From: Hondaea fermentalgiana
Taxonomy: Eukaryota; Sar; Bigyra; Thraustochytrida; Thraustochytriidae
DNA length: 62,582 nucleotides
Direction of reading: 5' to 3'
Assembly (NCBI GenBank): GCA_014084085.1
Contig: NPFB01000126.1
Coordinates: 751 to 63,332 of the forward strand
Each line of letters starts with the position of its first letter. Within the stretch, counting starts at the first letter, position 1. A program made the position numbers and the translations under genes. Below the pieces are notes generated by a model that worked only from the letters and a program-made list of their open reading frames with translations, searched no databases and had not been told where the DNA came from. Positions 45,301 through 52,020 of this stretch are shown here, piece after piece.

Positions 45301-47794
45301 TGAAAATCGTAGACAGCAAGAGCATGAGGCGCACGAGGCGAATTTGCGACGACTGCGCGAACTCGAGCGAGAGCGCGCGCGTGTTGCCCAGGAAGAGCTC
45401 GCCCAGCGCCGCAAGGCCGAGGCCGAAGAACGCGCTCGTGAACTTGAGGAAAAACATCGAGAGCACGAGCGCGCCCGAAGGCTTCGTGAAGAGAAATTGG
45501 CGCTCGAGTCTGAAAAACGAGCTCAAGAGGAACTCGCTCGTCTTCAGGCCGAAGCCGAGAACCTGGCCAAGGAGGAACGCGAGCGAAAGGTCCGCGAGAA
45601 GAAACGCGCAGGACGCGTTCATCACCAACGGCCCCAGGACGTCATGCTCTGGAGGTCCCGGGACGTTGCCGAATGGATTGCCGGTGATCTGGAGCTTCCC
45701 GCGTACACTGCTCGTTTCGTCGAGGCTGCTGTGGATGGGCCCTTACTTGTTGCGCTGACGGAGGACGATCTTGGGGGGGCACAACTTGGTGTCCGCGATC
45801 CTCTGCACCGACGAAAGATTCTTCTTCGCGCAGCTCGACTCTATGAACTACACCGTGAGCTCGTCACCGACACCAGGTCCGCGTCCCGGACTCGAACAAG
45901 TCGTCCAGGTTCTTCATCAGGGACGCGACCCGGGTCCGCATCGCATGCCCCATCGCGACTTGATGGCGAGCAAGTTCGTCAAAGACTCGAGCGTGCAAGT
46001 CAAGAAGACGCCAAACTCCGTGCAAAACAAAAGCACGACGAATCGCGACGGCAGCAAATATGGCGCTTCGAATATGGAGAGAAGTCCGCACTTGGAAACA
46101 ATCTCGAAGCGCTCTCGCCCGCTGATCCATTTGACTGGTACGAAAAGGATGGATTCGGCAGGCCTCGTCGGAGCAGTGGCATCGATGCAAACAACCACAG
46201 CCGCAACATAATTGGCGGCGGCGGCGACAATGACGACAGCGACGACGACGAAGAGTCCTTTCGTTTGGCAATGACTGAAGTCCGTGATCACCTTGTCAAG
46301 AAGACTGGTCTCGAGATCGCTAGCCTCGCGCCCTGCTCGAGTCCAGAACTACGGCGACTGAGACTCAAGAACGGAGAACTCGTGGAAGCCACAAGTCCGA
46401 CCGCGCGCGAAATTAAAGCGTTACCACAAGACTACTGGTTTCAGGATCATGAACCCTGGTTTGCGCCGGAGCGTCCAGGCAGTCATCCTCCAGCAACAGG
46501 ACGGCAGGCACGCGCACAGGCACATCGGAACGAAGGATTTCTAGGAGGACGCAACATCCGAAGAATCCCAGAAAATGCCACCGCAGCTGAGGTCATGCAA
46601 GTTCTTCGCGAGGGCATTCATGCGTTGGGCTTGTCGCTTGCGGAGCGACGCGGCGCGGATACAAAGTTGTCTTTGTCATCAAATCCACGCGATCAGGAGG
46701 AGCAACGTCTGCGTGACGTGTTCGATGCCTTTTGTCGTCTGGAAAACAATGCAGCACAACCTACGCGCAGGCTGTCTCGCCTCAAGTTTCAGGGTGCTGT
46801 CGCAACGGTTCTTGGGATCGAACTGTCCTGGACCCAATTTGATCGTGTATTTCGGATCGTCTCGCCTCCGCGTGGCGACGGCACGGATGGGACAATCCAA
46901 TTTGATGAGTTCCTTTCCGCCTTTGCAAAAGAGCTTTTCGATAACACTAAGCGAGGTGAGCGCGACAGACAACGTCGGCCATCGGAAAGGAATCCGCAAG
47001 CTGCAAGCGCGCATCGGCCCAAAGATACTGTGCGTTCGCTGCGGGCCCAGCTCTTTGCGATATGCGACACGCTCGTGAGAAACGAGATCACTTTGCAGGA
47101 CCTGTTCCACGGCTTTGATCGTAATGGATCCGAGGAAATTTCCACGGCCGAGTTCGCGTCCATGATGCGGACCCTCTCCCAGGGTTCATTTTCCAAGGGC
47201 GACATCTACAACTTGCTTGCTTGTATGGACGCTGACTTTGACCGCCGCATCAGCATGCAAGAATTCCTTGACTTTTGGCTTGTCATCTTCACGCAGTGGC
47301 TTCAGAGTCTTTTGCAAAAGAGAGACGCGCACAGGGGAGAGCGTCGAAGCGGCGGCAGAGGCAGTGGCAAGAATTTGCGGGTGGACGAGGTCGAACGCCT
47401 CATCGAACGAGTCAATCACACCATGGACCTAACGTTTGGACGCAAGGCGCGTCAAACTATGCATCGAGCACGCTTGCCAGGACCACTGACTTCCCTTTTG
47501 CGGCACGTTGGGGCTGGCGATGAAGTCATTGATAAATCAATGGGCAAGTCCTGCTACGAAGACCCTTCTGCGTCCCCGCGGGGACCGGGACTCGAGGCGG
47601 TGAGGGCAGCTCGCCGTCGTCAGCAGACTCAACGAAGAGACGAAAATGCTGGCAAAAATGAGGCGCAACGAGCCCGCATCTTGCTTGCTTCAGGTGATCA
47701 AGGACCGCGACGGGGCCGCGCCAAGCCGCGCGCTGCGCCCTGCAAAGATCTCAATACGCAAATATCCTTCGTCACGGATGGGTACGAGCTCTGA
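36374..47794 (+). CDS. Giant multi-C2 protein with EF-hands, coiled coil and SAM domain
   Basis: A 3806-residue protein in one exon; start ATG in strong context (GCCATGG). About sixteen C2-like domains run from residue 2 to about 2865. Most are marked by [KRE]-Q-D-P-[YF]-[VML], for example near 36450, 36925, 37590, 38045, 38580, 39505, 40565, 41760, 42705 and 43205; degenerate copies are near 39015, 39960, 42265, 43695, 44160 and 44620. Only some keep the second acidic loop (D-E-D-D-L-G-S-N-D, D-R-D-V-Y-T-S-D-D, D-E-D-V-G-S-D-D), so probably only some bind calcium. About 2880-2960 holds EF-hands (D-A-N-G-D-A-R-L-T-K-E-E and N-T-N-D-D-D-I-V-D-F-D-E). A Glu/Arg coiled coil follows (about 2965-3080), then a SAM domain (about 3090-3165) and two further EF-hand regions (about 3440-3525 and 3555-3645). 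No membrane segment is seen. It probably scaffolds lipid membranes under calcium control. Confidence 0.85.
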   Translation: MGGSGTLTLEAESATGLKKLEIFTRQDPYVVFSFRKDEQRTATHQDASTEPRWAQQGLDRKVSFKVNPSKHHDENVAVRVMNDNGTKKKHKLIGEANINIQDLIDAENSSLTVKLHNGSKKAGTLALRASFDPPAKAERSSARATEDAAETTSPSDTKSKQENSFIQVVALRAQQLKNVQIVLAQDPYVKVTARGGACVEPVTKRTRKASGKNPTWSKKHDNDLKLSVPGPPSEILFEVYDAENFFADRIIASKTLSLAQFAKECANAPSGEMQLDLLDAKGKSAGKLFVQASLSSDLAAVAGPRHRDEKKSPRHASREKSAAKEKAADAASPTTPPKENSDVNKDENGDDDDDDEEEQQRTKAVEINKADAKGKQSSQTDSLLPGKLTITIVEGIKLKKVQRIGEQDPYVIAELLPWELKTDKTKTMSGCNPKWTTGNVLALDFPGHPGADRTPELKFHVFDEEMLLKHRPIGKGVLSLQEIVAQQSVAGKEIIVQLQDAAYKDAGQLKVRIGFQRAVITSADHPSDIAPADIKEGMLNVTALSANLTRSVEILSKQDPFMEVSLFPWASELQQGRTKPVTNAGKQVAWTQDDHDADMPLYLPGAPEAGEKIALHVFVKDAETFLQSRLIGQATVDLGPHLAALMKPSSVPVHIQVNLQYEKKKKKFAPCGTCELALSFRPGPPPARKASKTASADSAPLQGPPRSDPIDLEKPHSIYFTVHKGTGLRNRAYMGKQDPYVKLSLGPYGIEAKTQPVLDGGSDVEWDSSLGNALQLNFPGRRPGELPFVKMEVFDMQKLKDRIIGTAVLDPTVFLRTEKDKLQGFEVALKVPGKPDNNAGTIVLDVHATERMERKQTRCGTLRVLIEEVTTSKKGDLFSDNDLYVQLSITPGLPARKPIRSSVLRNAGLAATLDEELHLPVFDFGGGGVGPDQASARLKLEIMDRDVYTSDDCLGVGHMNLGEVFADAAKAPGALRTGDSHEVTLLDRSGKRERGRIYLKVEFAPTKARGPALLEALASHTGVLRLWALEARNLKHVGGVLDRKQDPYLCGVIQHPGNPDPGEPSSWPKAQRTVTAVDAGTQCVWNSTIDLPHGEAERAFAASGQKPGFLHLAVRDEGNFTDTTIGTSTLDVADMLASLSKDADDAWVTLVDADGKKTGEVRLAIDFSPHAPDAKLALRNEFAYVPAGTLHLLVVELDGLSKRVAAKISGSISLHGCKKPQPDIKIAPTTRTSDGKAVWNLVSEIEWTPDRLNPDTEPLMDTPAITITLSGSSGKMFAPNHPLGTCTLPLHAFFSPDGLSIEKVVTLVKSGDHQDTFRTLKLVGIFALRDQRPSASVLAAMTMPAVADADSGPSASSVTQHGRRGSKPPPVSRSVPGRLHIRVLRGQDLKNMDTLGKQDPFVQGVLVPGGTKFQTATCMDGGRNPKWTPALNNRHTVLVADADVAHVQLACFDEDDLGSNDLIGKVWIPLRPIALSARRARAERTPPGAKVWWHKVVDLHDQRVLALATSVADSAKFDSCTKDAWRAYSTAEAAPDRRARLVRFYAQLAEDGILASAGDEAGIDHKADKLHAKHPDTEEANKELFTKLYKRFRPDEECPESYWKTPQASSATRPQQAADLEEETIARAINVAAPQVQQRFSDLHLDAASIDRRTLAQSLLVAMRNAGCQRLDRAAFEGLAKASALYMLNVSADRGMCDLAVAPRNTETDDVEAASTTSTDLKTDSNNDENVFHQTLWWTLRDKAGKAAGRLEIAVGFTEDWKPAPRQALPELLVAGKVSVEVERAEFTTDKDLFGKQDPFVSLQWHAGEAGRAIKAVQTKVCANASKAVVWNETLVLPYAPELAFDAAHFGQTPSILIHARDKDPIGSDLIGETRVPMLALARHPKCLFTRALPLINTREGQTTRAGTLFVKMCFVPDAADDEPEPSARESATAETIPPSISGGRLILHVREARGLKDVQWVGKMDPITSLRLWPTQQTSKTKVARDADRDPRWDETHTMDTEDLDFSLLDVSVTTNGKPIGAVEIPLCSIRGVAEIKDQWYPLVRASSRSVSRVGEIQLGIVLERDVDSGANDERAAAATAIKYIPGPGDLHIRVHRAIDLRDPSIIGKQDPYVELEGIDWRKPFKVKTNVDENAGSNPVFDFATSAVLEWGPADRKIPSLAIRIKDRGALRDASIFSTSLNLAPWLLGPGQVASMWIPTYGGGDHGGPYQVKPKHGALFLELQFIPHADYPGKPSSAFSRYLQKAIQAHPEGPRAGDVHVQVLAARNLIDVQTFGRQDPYVKLTLVSGGGKADAALHFSSAKTKAIDNGGSNPEWLEDLLLPYSEQKLGIEGAGSTPLLLVEAWDANIKLRGDVLIGRTILPVFPFILDQGQVADVWYPITNSAGRKTGEVHLGLQFRRIGEAKRDLPSEKPENTLNIIVLRGRNLYNAGDGPLGMGGAQDPRVMFDFVGHDRVVSTAVARDQGTEPVFEERLQLKGCIPNERGSRPRLRCTVVDEDVGSDDFIGSFEFELTKQIMGGEGVDPKPFEQWFQLTDRAGKEARGEVHLILKRGPFPGDNEETASASAGSDLASGRLYLNLESIRNLSDAAGKVPRRPFVRAISSSANGKRVALVDSATISHDKKGNQSEGGGSGGDFMFASGEHLVVPVSKTAQSTVSLGAYERKWSIRGKRASLIAEGFLPKLARLTESFSGKAQPLSIKLKPSSAAEGPILGILEAKATFVPRVAGQLRVHVESVANVSSQEILGGKNDLRVDLSLHNGDTSLTPEHTTTKSNAGASATWNEDISLLYSNVNETRLPSLLARVVDVDSLTSNDLCGTVEIPLLDVFLEALAGGADNVVRREVQVYAMDKGTGELRLGLEFFPDADIFERKRKQESKQMMELKRMWNILDANGDARLTKEELCKGFASVPDCASFLGVDPAIFSAEAIASGAADRAVGDLFAEMNTNDDDIVDFDEFRHFVESKPARDRQRKLELENRRQQEHEAHEANLRRLRELERERARVAQEELAQRRKAEAEERARELEEKHREHERARRLREEKLALESEKRAQEELARLQAEAENLAKEERERKVREKKRAGRVHHQRPQDVMLWRSRDVAEWIAGDLELPAYTARFVEAAVDGPLLVALTEDDLGGAQLGVRDPLHRRKILLRAARLYELHRELVTDTRSASRTRTSRPGSSSGTRPGSASHAPSRLDGEQVRQRLERASQEDAKLRAKQKHDESRRQQIWRFEYGEKSALGNNLEALSPADPFDWYEKDGFGRPRRSSGIDANNHSRNIIGGGGDNDDSDDDEESFRLAMTEVRDHLVKKTGLEIASLAPCSSPELRRLRLKNGELVEATSPTAREIKALPQDYWFQDHEPWFAPERPGSHPPATGRQARAQAHRNEGFLGGRNIRRIPENATAAEVMQVLREGIHALGLSLAERRGADTKLSLSSNPRDQEEQRLRDVFDAFCRLENNAAQPTRRLSRLKFQGAVATVLGIELSWTQFDRVFRIVSPPRGDGTDGTIQFDEFLSAFAKELFDNTKRGERDRQRRPSERNPQAASAHRPKDTVRSLRAQLFAICDTLVRNEITLQDLFHGFDRNGSEEISTAEFASMMRTLSQGSFSKGDIYNLLACMDADFDRRISMQEFLDFWLVIFTQWLQSLLQKRDAHRGERRSGGRGSGKNLRVDEVERLIERVNHTMDLTFGRKARQTMHRARLPGPLTSLLRHVGAGDEVIDKSMGKSCYEDPSASPRGPGLEAVRAARRRQQTQRRDENAGKNEAQRARILLASGDQGPRRGRAKPRAAPCKDLNTQISFVTDGYEL

Positions 47795-48167
47795 TTGGGC
47801 GGAGAAGATTACCGGGCACGCGTAGCACGTAGAGGCAGTTTGGGAGAGAGAAATAGAGAGAGAGAAAAGAGCATGTCAAAAATTTGAATATTGCACCACC
47901 CTCACGAGTCAGGCTGATAGGTTGGTAAACGATCTCGCCATTGATAAAATTGTGAACCCAGACTCGTTCCTGATGTACTTGGGTGTACTTTACAACCAAG
48001 AGCAGGCCTTCGCCAGCACGCGTTTCAGGAATTGCAAATCAACGAAGCTTGAGCGGGAACATACAAAGCTCCATGAAAAAGAAAGTCTTCCCCATGCATG
48101 CGTGCACGCACGCATACCCGCTAAGGGGCAAAGGCACCATTCCCCTTGAAACAGAAAGAAAGGCAAC
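47795..48167. other. Convergent spacer between multi-C2 and DUS3 genes
   Basis: This spacer carries only the 3' flanks of the two genes. A purine-rich GAGAGA patch lies near 47844-47868. No gene is seen. Confidence 0.6.
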
Positions 48168-50441
48168 TCACGAGCTTCCCGGTGCAGCCACAACGATGGG
48201 AGCAGTAAGATCCCCGCGTTCCTCGACCGAGGCGCTGTATGAGTTGGACTTGTGCTTTGGCTCGAAGACGAAACCCTCGGGGGCCGGACCAAGGAAAAGC
48301 TCTGAGATCTTGACCCAGTCCTTGACGCTCGTGGAGCTAAGCAAGGTTTCCTTGTCATCACGGCCAACATAGCACGGGGGGCGGTCGTTCATGTGCTGGG
48401 GGACATAAATGGGGTCGAGGACGCCAACAGGGACATATCTGCAGGTGAAGCTCAACCACTCGAGCAAAAAACGACGAGTCTTGTTGACACCCGTCAGGTC
48501 CGATCCCCAGTGCTCAAGACCATAGTCGACAAAAGACTTGATGTGCTCCATGCGCTCTGCGCCACTAATGTCCCAGTGCCGCTTCTCCTTGATCTCAGTG
48601 CTAATCCAGGGCTTGATGAGAGCGCCACGTCCAATCATGCATGTAGTGAGTCTGGCCTGCAACGCATCAAGGTCAGCAGCCACCGACCCTGCGGCGTCGG
48701 TGCCCTTTTCGCCGTCCTGCGCGGAGGCCTCGATTTCGGAAATGAGCGAATTCCCACCTGCGGAGAGTTTGCCCTGGTTGATGAGTAAATGGAGACGGCT
48801 CTTGGGGTCCTGAGCGTCTTCCAAGACCTCGTCAATATGAGCGCGCCAATCGGTGACGCGGGACATGTGGTCTTCCCAGTCCGAGTAGCAGAGAATGTCA
48901 CCGTTGCCAAAGACTGGGACCGGTTCGAGAGAGGTTTGTCCAACAAAACGATTTTTGCGGAAGAGGGCCTCCGTGGCAATTGGACGGGCCGCGACACTTT
49001 GAATATAGTCCCAGTCGGCAGTACTCGTGTAGCGAGCCTGGCGGCTACGGCCGTGCACAGCAGTGTAGCAGATGGAAGACCCGTAAGGGAGAACATGGCG
49101 CCATCCCTGAATCTCTGAAGCAAGCGTTGTTGCGGTAAACTTTTGGCTCGACCAACCGGCTCGCATTTTCAGACCAATCGGCATTCGACCCTGCGTCGCA
49201 CCGAGCATCTCCTCGGCAATGGAGCGCAGCTTGGTGACGCGAGTCATGAGTGCCGAGCCAGCACCCATGTCGGTGACAAGATCGATGGGGCAGCCAAGGT
49301 TGACGTCGATAAAGTCAATGGTGGTTTCGCGGTCGAGAAGCGTGGCCGCTTCGCGCATGAGCTTGGGCGCGGAACCGGCAATCTGGACGCCGAAAAAGTC
49401 TTCGCATTTGTGGCGACGCAAGAGCGCCCATTCGGAGCCAGAGCCAGACACGATGTCCTTTGCGAGTGCCATTTCGCCGCACGTAATGTCAGCGCCAAGA
49501 TCCTTGACAACGCGACGAAAGGGGAGATTGCCCACCGTGGTGAGAGGCGCAATGTAGATTTTGTTTGCAAAGTCGGCAGCGGTCCTGCGCTTGCGCGGTT
49601 CCGCGTCTGCCGGCCCGCCAGATTTGGAAAAATCGTATTTTTTCTTGCGCACCTGGTGCACAAGATCGGGCCGAAGGTAGTTGCATTCGTCGATATCACT
49701 GAAGCCGGAGTCGCGTCCGCGCCCCGCGCCGCGGGCGGCCGCCTTTTCAGCAGAGGCCTTCTCCTCTTCGCTACGCATGTCTACATTGCGAGCAACCTGG
49801 ACGCTGGTACCGTCGTCACTTTGCTTGGTTTCAATCTTGGTATGCTCTTCGCCAAAGAGACACCGGATACCGCTCTTGCAGAACTTGTGCTTGGCAAAGC
49901 TCGGGCACGGCATACCCTTGCGAAGCGGCTTGTCTTCGACGTACTTGACGGTGTCGTGCGAGTACTGGCATTTCCCTTTTTTCTCTTGGAACGGGCAGGC
50001 CTCGTCGCGGGCAGCGAAGCCACAAAGATTGTCCCAGGCAGGCCTGGCCATGTGGCCTCGTCGGCGCTTGTCCTCGATCTTTTGTTTCTTGTAATTTGCT
50101 GTTCTCCTTTGCGCAGAGTTCATGGGCCGCTTTCTCCCGTCCTTGTTAGCTTCGTCATTGTCATGATTGTCTTCGTTGTGCCCCTTGCTCTCCTGCGCGT
50201 CCTCCTCCGCTTTGTTGACGGCCTGCGCGGCGTCCTCTTTTTTGGGTCCGCCGGGGCCCCACGACCTGTAAAAGTCTTTCTTGACCTTGGCGAAGCCTTT
50301 GACGCGCTCCTTCGCCTCGAGCTTCGCCTCGATGCTGTCCCAAAAGCCTCCCTGTTGCTCCGACATCTTGCGCTCCTCGCACCGCGCCTCGCTTTCTTTC
50401 CCAGACTGCGCGCGACTCGAGAGCTCGGTCTCGCCATCCAT
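48168..50441 (-). CDS. DUS3: tRNA-dihydrouridine(47) synthase, Dus3 type
   Basis: A 757-residue flavoenzyme that reduces uridine to dihydrouridine in tRNA (position 47 in known Dus3 proteins). The N-terminal about 110 residues are charged. Two CCCH-type zinc fingers follow, as is usual in eukaryotic Dus3 (L-C-G-F-A-A-R-D-E-A-C-P-F with C-Q-Y-S-H-D; P-C-P-S-F-A-K-H-K-F-C-K-S-G with G-E-E-H). The catalytic TIM barrel begins at about residue 290 (K-I-Y-I-A-P-L-T-T-V-G-N-L-P-F-R-R). It carries the catalytic cysteine in V-N-L-G-C-P-I-D-L-V at about residue 385, and K-M-R-A-G-W. The C-terminal part has R-Y-V-P-V-G and W-V-K-I-S-E-L-F-L-G, as in Dus3. The length is normal for the family. The start is the first ATG (50441). 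Confidence 0.93.
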   Translation of the reverse strand: MDGETELSSRAQSGKESEARCEERKMSEQQGGFWDSIEAKLEAKERVKGFAKVKKDFYRSWGPGGPKKEDAAQAVNKAEEDAQESKGHNEDNHDNDEANKDGRKRPMNSAQRRTANYKKQKIEDKRRRGHMARPAWDNLCGFAARDEACPFQEKKGKCQYSHDTVKYVEDKPLRKGMPCPSFAKHKFCKSGIRCLFGEEHTKIETKQSDDGTSVQVARNVDMRSEEEKASAEKAAARGAGRGRDSGFSDIDECNYLRPDLVHQVRKKKYDFSKSGGPADAEPRKRRTAADFANKIYIAPLTTVGNLPFRRVVKDLGADITCGEMALAKDIVSGSGSEWALLRRHKCEDFFGVQIAGSAPKLMREAATLLDRETTIDFIDVNLGCPIDLVTDMGAGSALMTRVTKLRSIAEEMLGATQGRMPIGLKMRAGWSSQKFTATTLASEIQGWRHVLPYGSSICYTAVHGRSRQARYTSTADWDYIQSVAARPIATEALFRKNRFVGQTSLEPVPVFGNGDILCYSDWEDHMSRVTDWRAHIDEVLEDAQDPKSRLHLLINQGKLSAGGNSLISEIEASAQDGEKGTDAAGSVAADLDALQARLTTCMIGRGALIKPWISTEIKEKRHWDISGAERMEHIKSFVDYGLEHWGSDLTGVNKTRRFLLEWLSFTCRYVPVGVLDPIYVPQHMNDRPPCYVGRDDKETLLSSTSVKDWVKISELFLGPAPEGFVFEPKHKSNSYSASVEERGDLTAPIVVAAPGSS

Positions 50442-52020
50442 TGACTCTCCAGAATCCTGTCCGCGGCGAGATCATCATGATGATGTTCTGTCTTGAGCAC
50501 TGCAAGAATTTTAGCGATTTTGCAGGATTTACTCGCTTACGGCGCGGTCGCGAGCCTCGCCGCGGCCTTCTCCCGCTGATGAGAGTCCCGGGGCCAGCCC
50601 AGCCTGGCCCAGCCGACTGGCTAGGCCAGGCTTGCAGGCTGACAGGCTGATGAAGATCTATTCGATTGCGTCAACGACCTCTGGCTTGACAGACAGTGAA
50701 AGCTGGGTTTAACGATCACACTGACTGGCAGTGAGATTGCTTGTTTGGTTCGTAGTCCGTCGGTGGCAGTGCAGCAGCCCAGCCAGCCATCTTGTTGTGC
50801 GCAGCAAGCAAAACTGTCGTTGTCAACCTGGGTTCGTGTTCTCAAGTCGGTGATCTTCAGAGTCAATCAAACTGATCATGATGGTCTCGATGAGGCGCCC
50901 CGCCATCGAGAGGCATCGGCCAGGTCACTCTTTTTCGAATGTCTGACCTCATTCTCAAGCTGCCGTCCTAGCTGGGACACTGACCACCAGAAACGAACTG
51001 CATCCCCGGTCAGTCCCGCGTCCCCAGCCCTCCTGCCCTCCAGCCAGCCAGCCAGCCAGCCGCGCAGCTACCGCGACGACATGCAGCCACGGACAGCGGT
51101 GAGTGAGAGCCAGGTGCGGAATAGGGCCTAGGCCTAGATTGATCGAATCGATCGATCCATCGCTCGATCAAATCGATCACCCACCCCTTTTGAGGTTGGG
51201 CCAGCCAGCGCAGAAAGCAGAAAAAGCAGAGCACAGCAGTATCATCAACTTGCCATGGGTTGAAGGAAGGTCGCCTCCTCGTTCCTATGAGACAGGCAGA
51301 CAGACGAGCAGACAGACAGACAGACAAGCAGACAGACCCCGAAGGCGCCTCGCGTCCCGCCGCCGCCTCGCGCTGCCTCGCATTGCCTCGCGTTGCCTCG
51401 CGGGCTCTGAGGAGCCGCGGCGTCGGCGCCTGCCTCCTGGTTGCCTGCCTCCTGCCTGCCTGCCTGCCCGCAACCGGTCGGTCGTGCGGTCCGTCGCCCG
51501 AGCTCCCGCGTCGAGCCGCGCCGAGCCGCGCCGAGCAGAGCCAACTTGAACCCCCTCGAAGAGCAGAGCAGAGCAGAGCAGAGCAGAGCAGAGCAGAGCA
51601 GAGCAGAGCAGANNNNNNNNNNNNNNNNNNNNNNNNNNNNNNNNNNNNNNNNNNNNNNNNNNNNNNNNNNNNNNNNNNNNNNNNNNNNNNNNNNNNNNNN
51701 NNNNNNNNNNNNAGCAGAGCAGAGCAGAGCAGAGCAGAGCAGAGCAGAGCAGAGCAGAGCAGAGCCAAGTTGACCTGACTTGGGTTGAGTTGAGTTGAGT
51801 TGAGCCGAGCCGGCCGCCGAGACGGCAACCGTCTCTCCGCTCGCTCCCAGGTCCAGGCCGCGCCGGCGCCAGCGAGCGAGGGCGAGGGCGAGGGCGAGGG
51901 AGGGAGGGAGGGACGCAGCGGCGGGCGGGAGGGAGAGAGACGGGCAGAAGCGCAGAAGGCGGCGCGCAGACGGCGAGTCGAGCAAGAGAGCCAAGGCAAG
52001 CCAAGGCAGACCCGGCGTGC
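50442..52020. other. Divergent, microsatellite-rich spacer with assembly gap
   Basis: This spacer lies between the diverging DUS3 and BEACH genes. It holds a CAGA tract (about 51292-51337), an AGAGC array broken by 100 Ns, and purine-rich GGGAGG runs just before the BEACH start. Open frames across it read through the repeats or Ns. No gene is seen. Confidence 0.6.
51560..51765. repeat. AGAGC pentanucleotide array flanking an assembly gap
   Basis: Pure AGAGC repeats occupy about 51560-51612 and 51713-51765 around 100 Ns (51613-51712). The true array length is unknown. The pentanucleotide reads open in several frames, which creates false long open frames. Confidence 0.9.

Noticed and set aside
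49143..50444. 433-codon open frame on the plus strand across DUS3
   Set aside because: It is antisense to the zinc fingers and the start of the DUS barrel, and its Val/Arg/Ala-rich residues are typical of a shadow frame.
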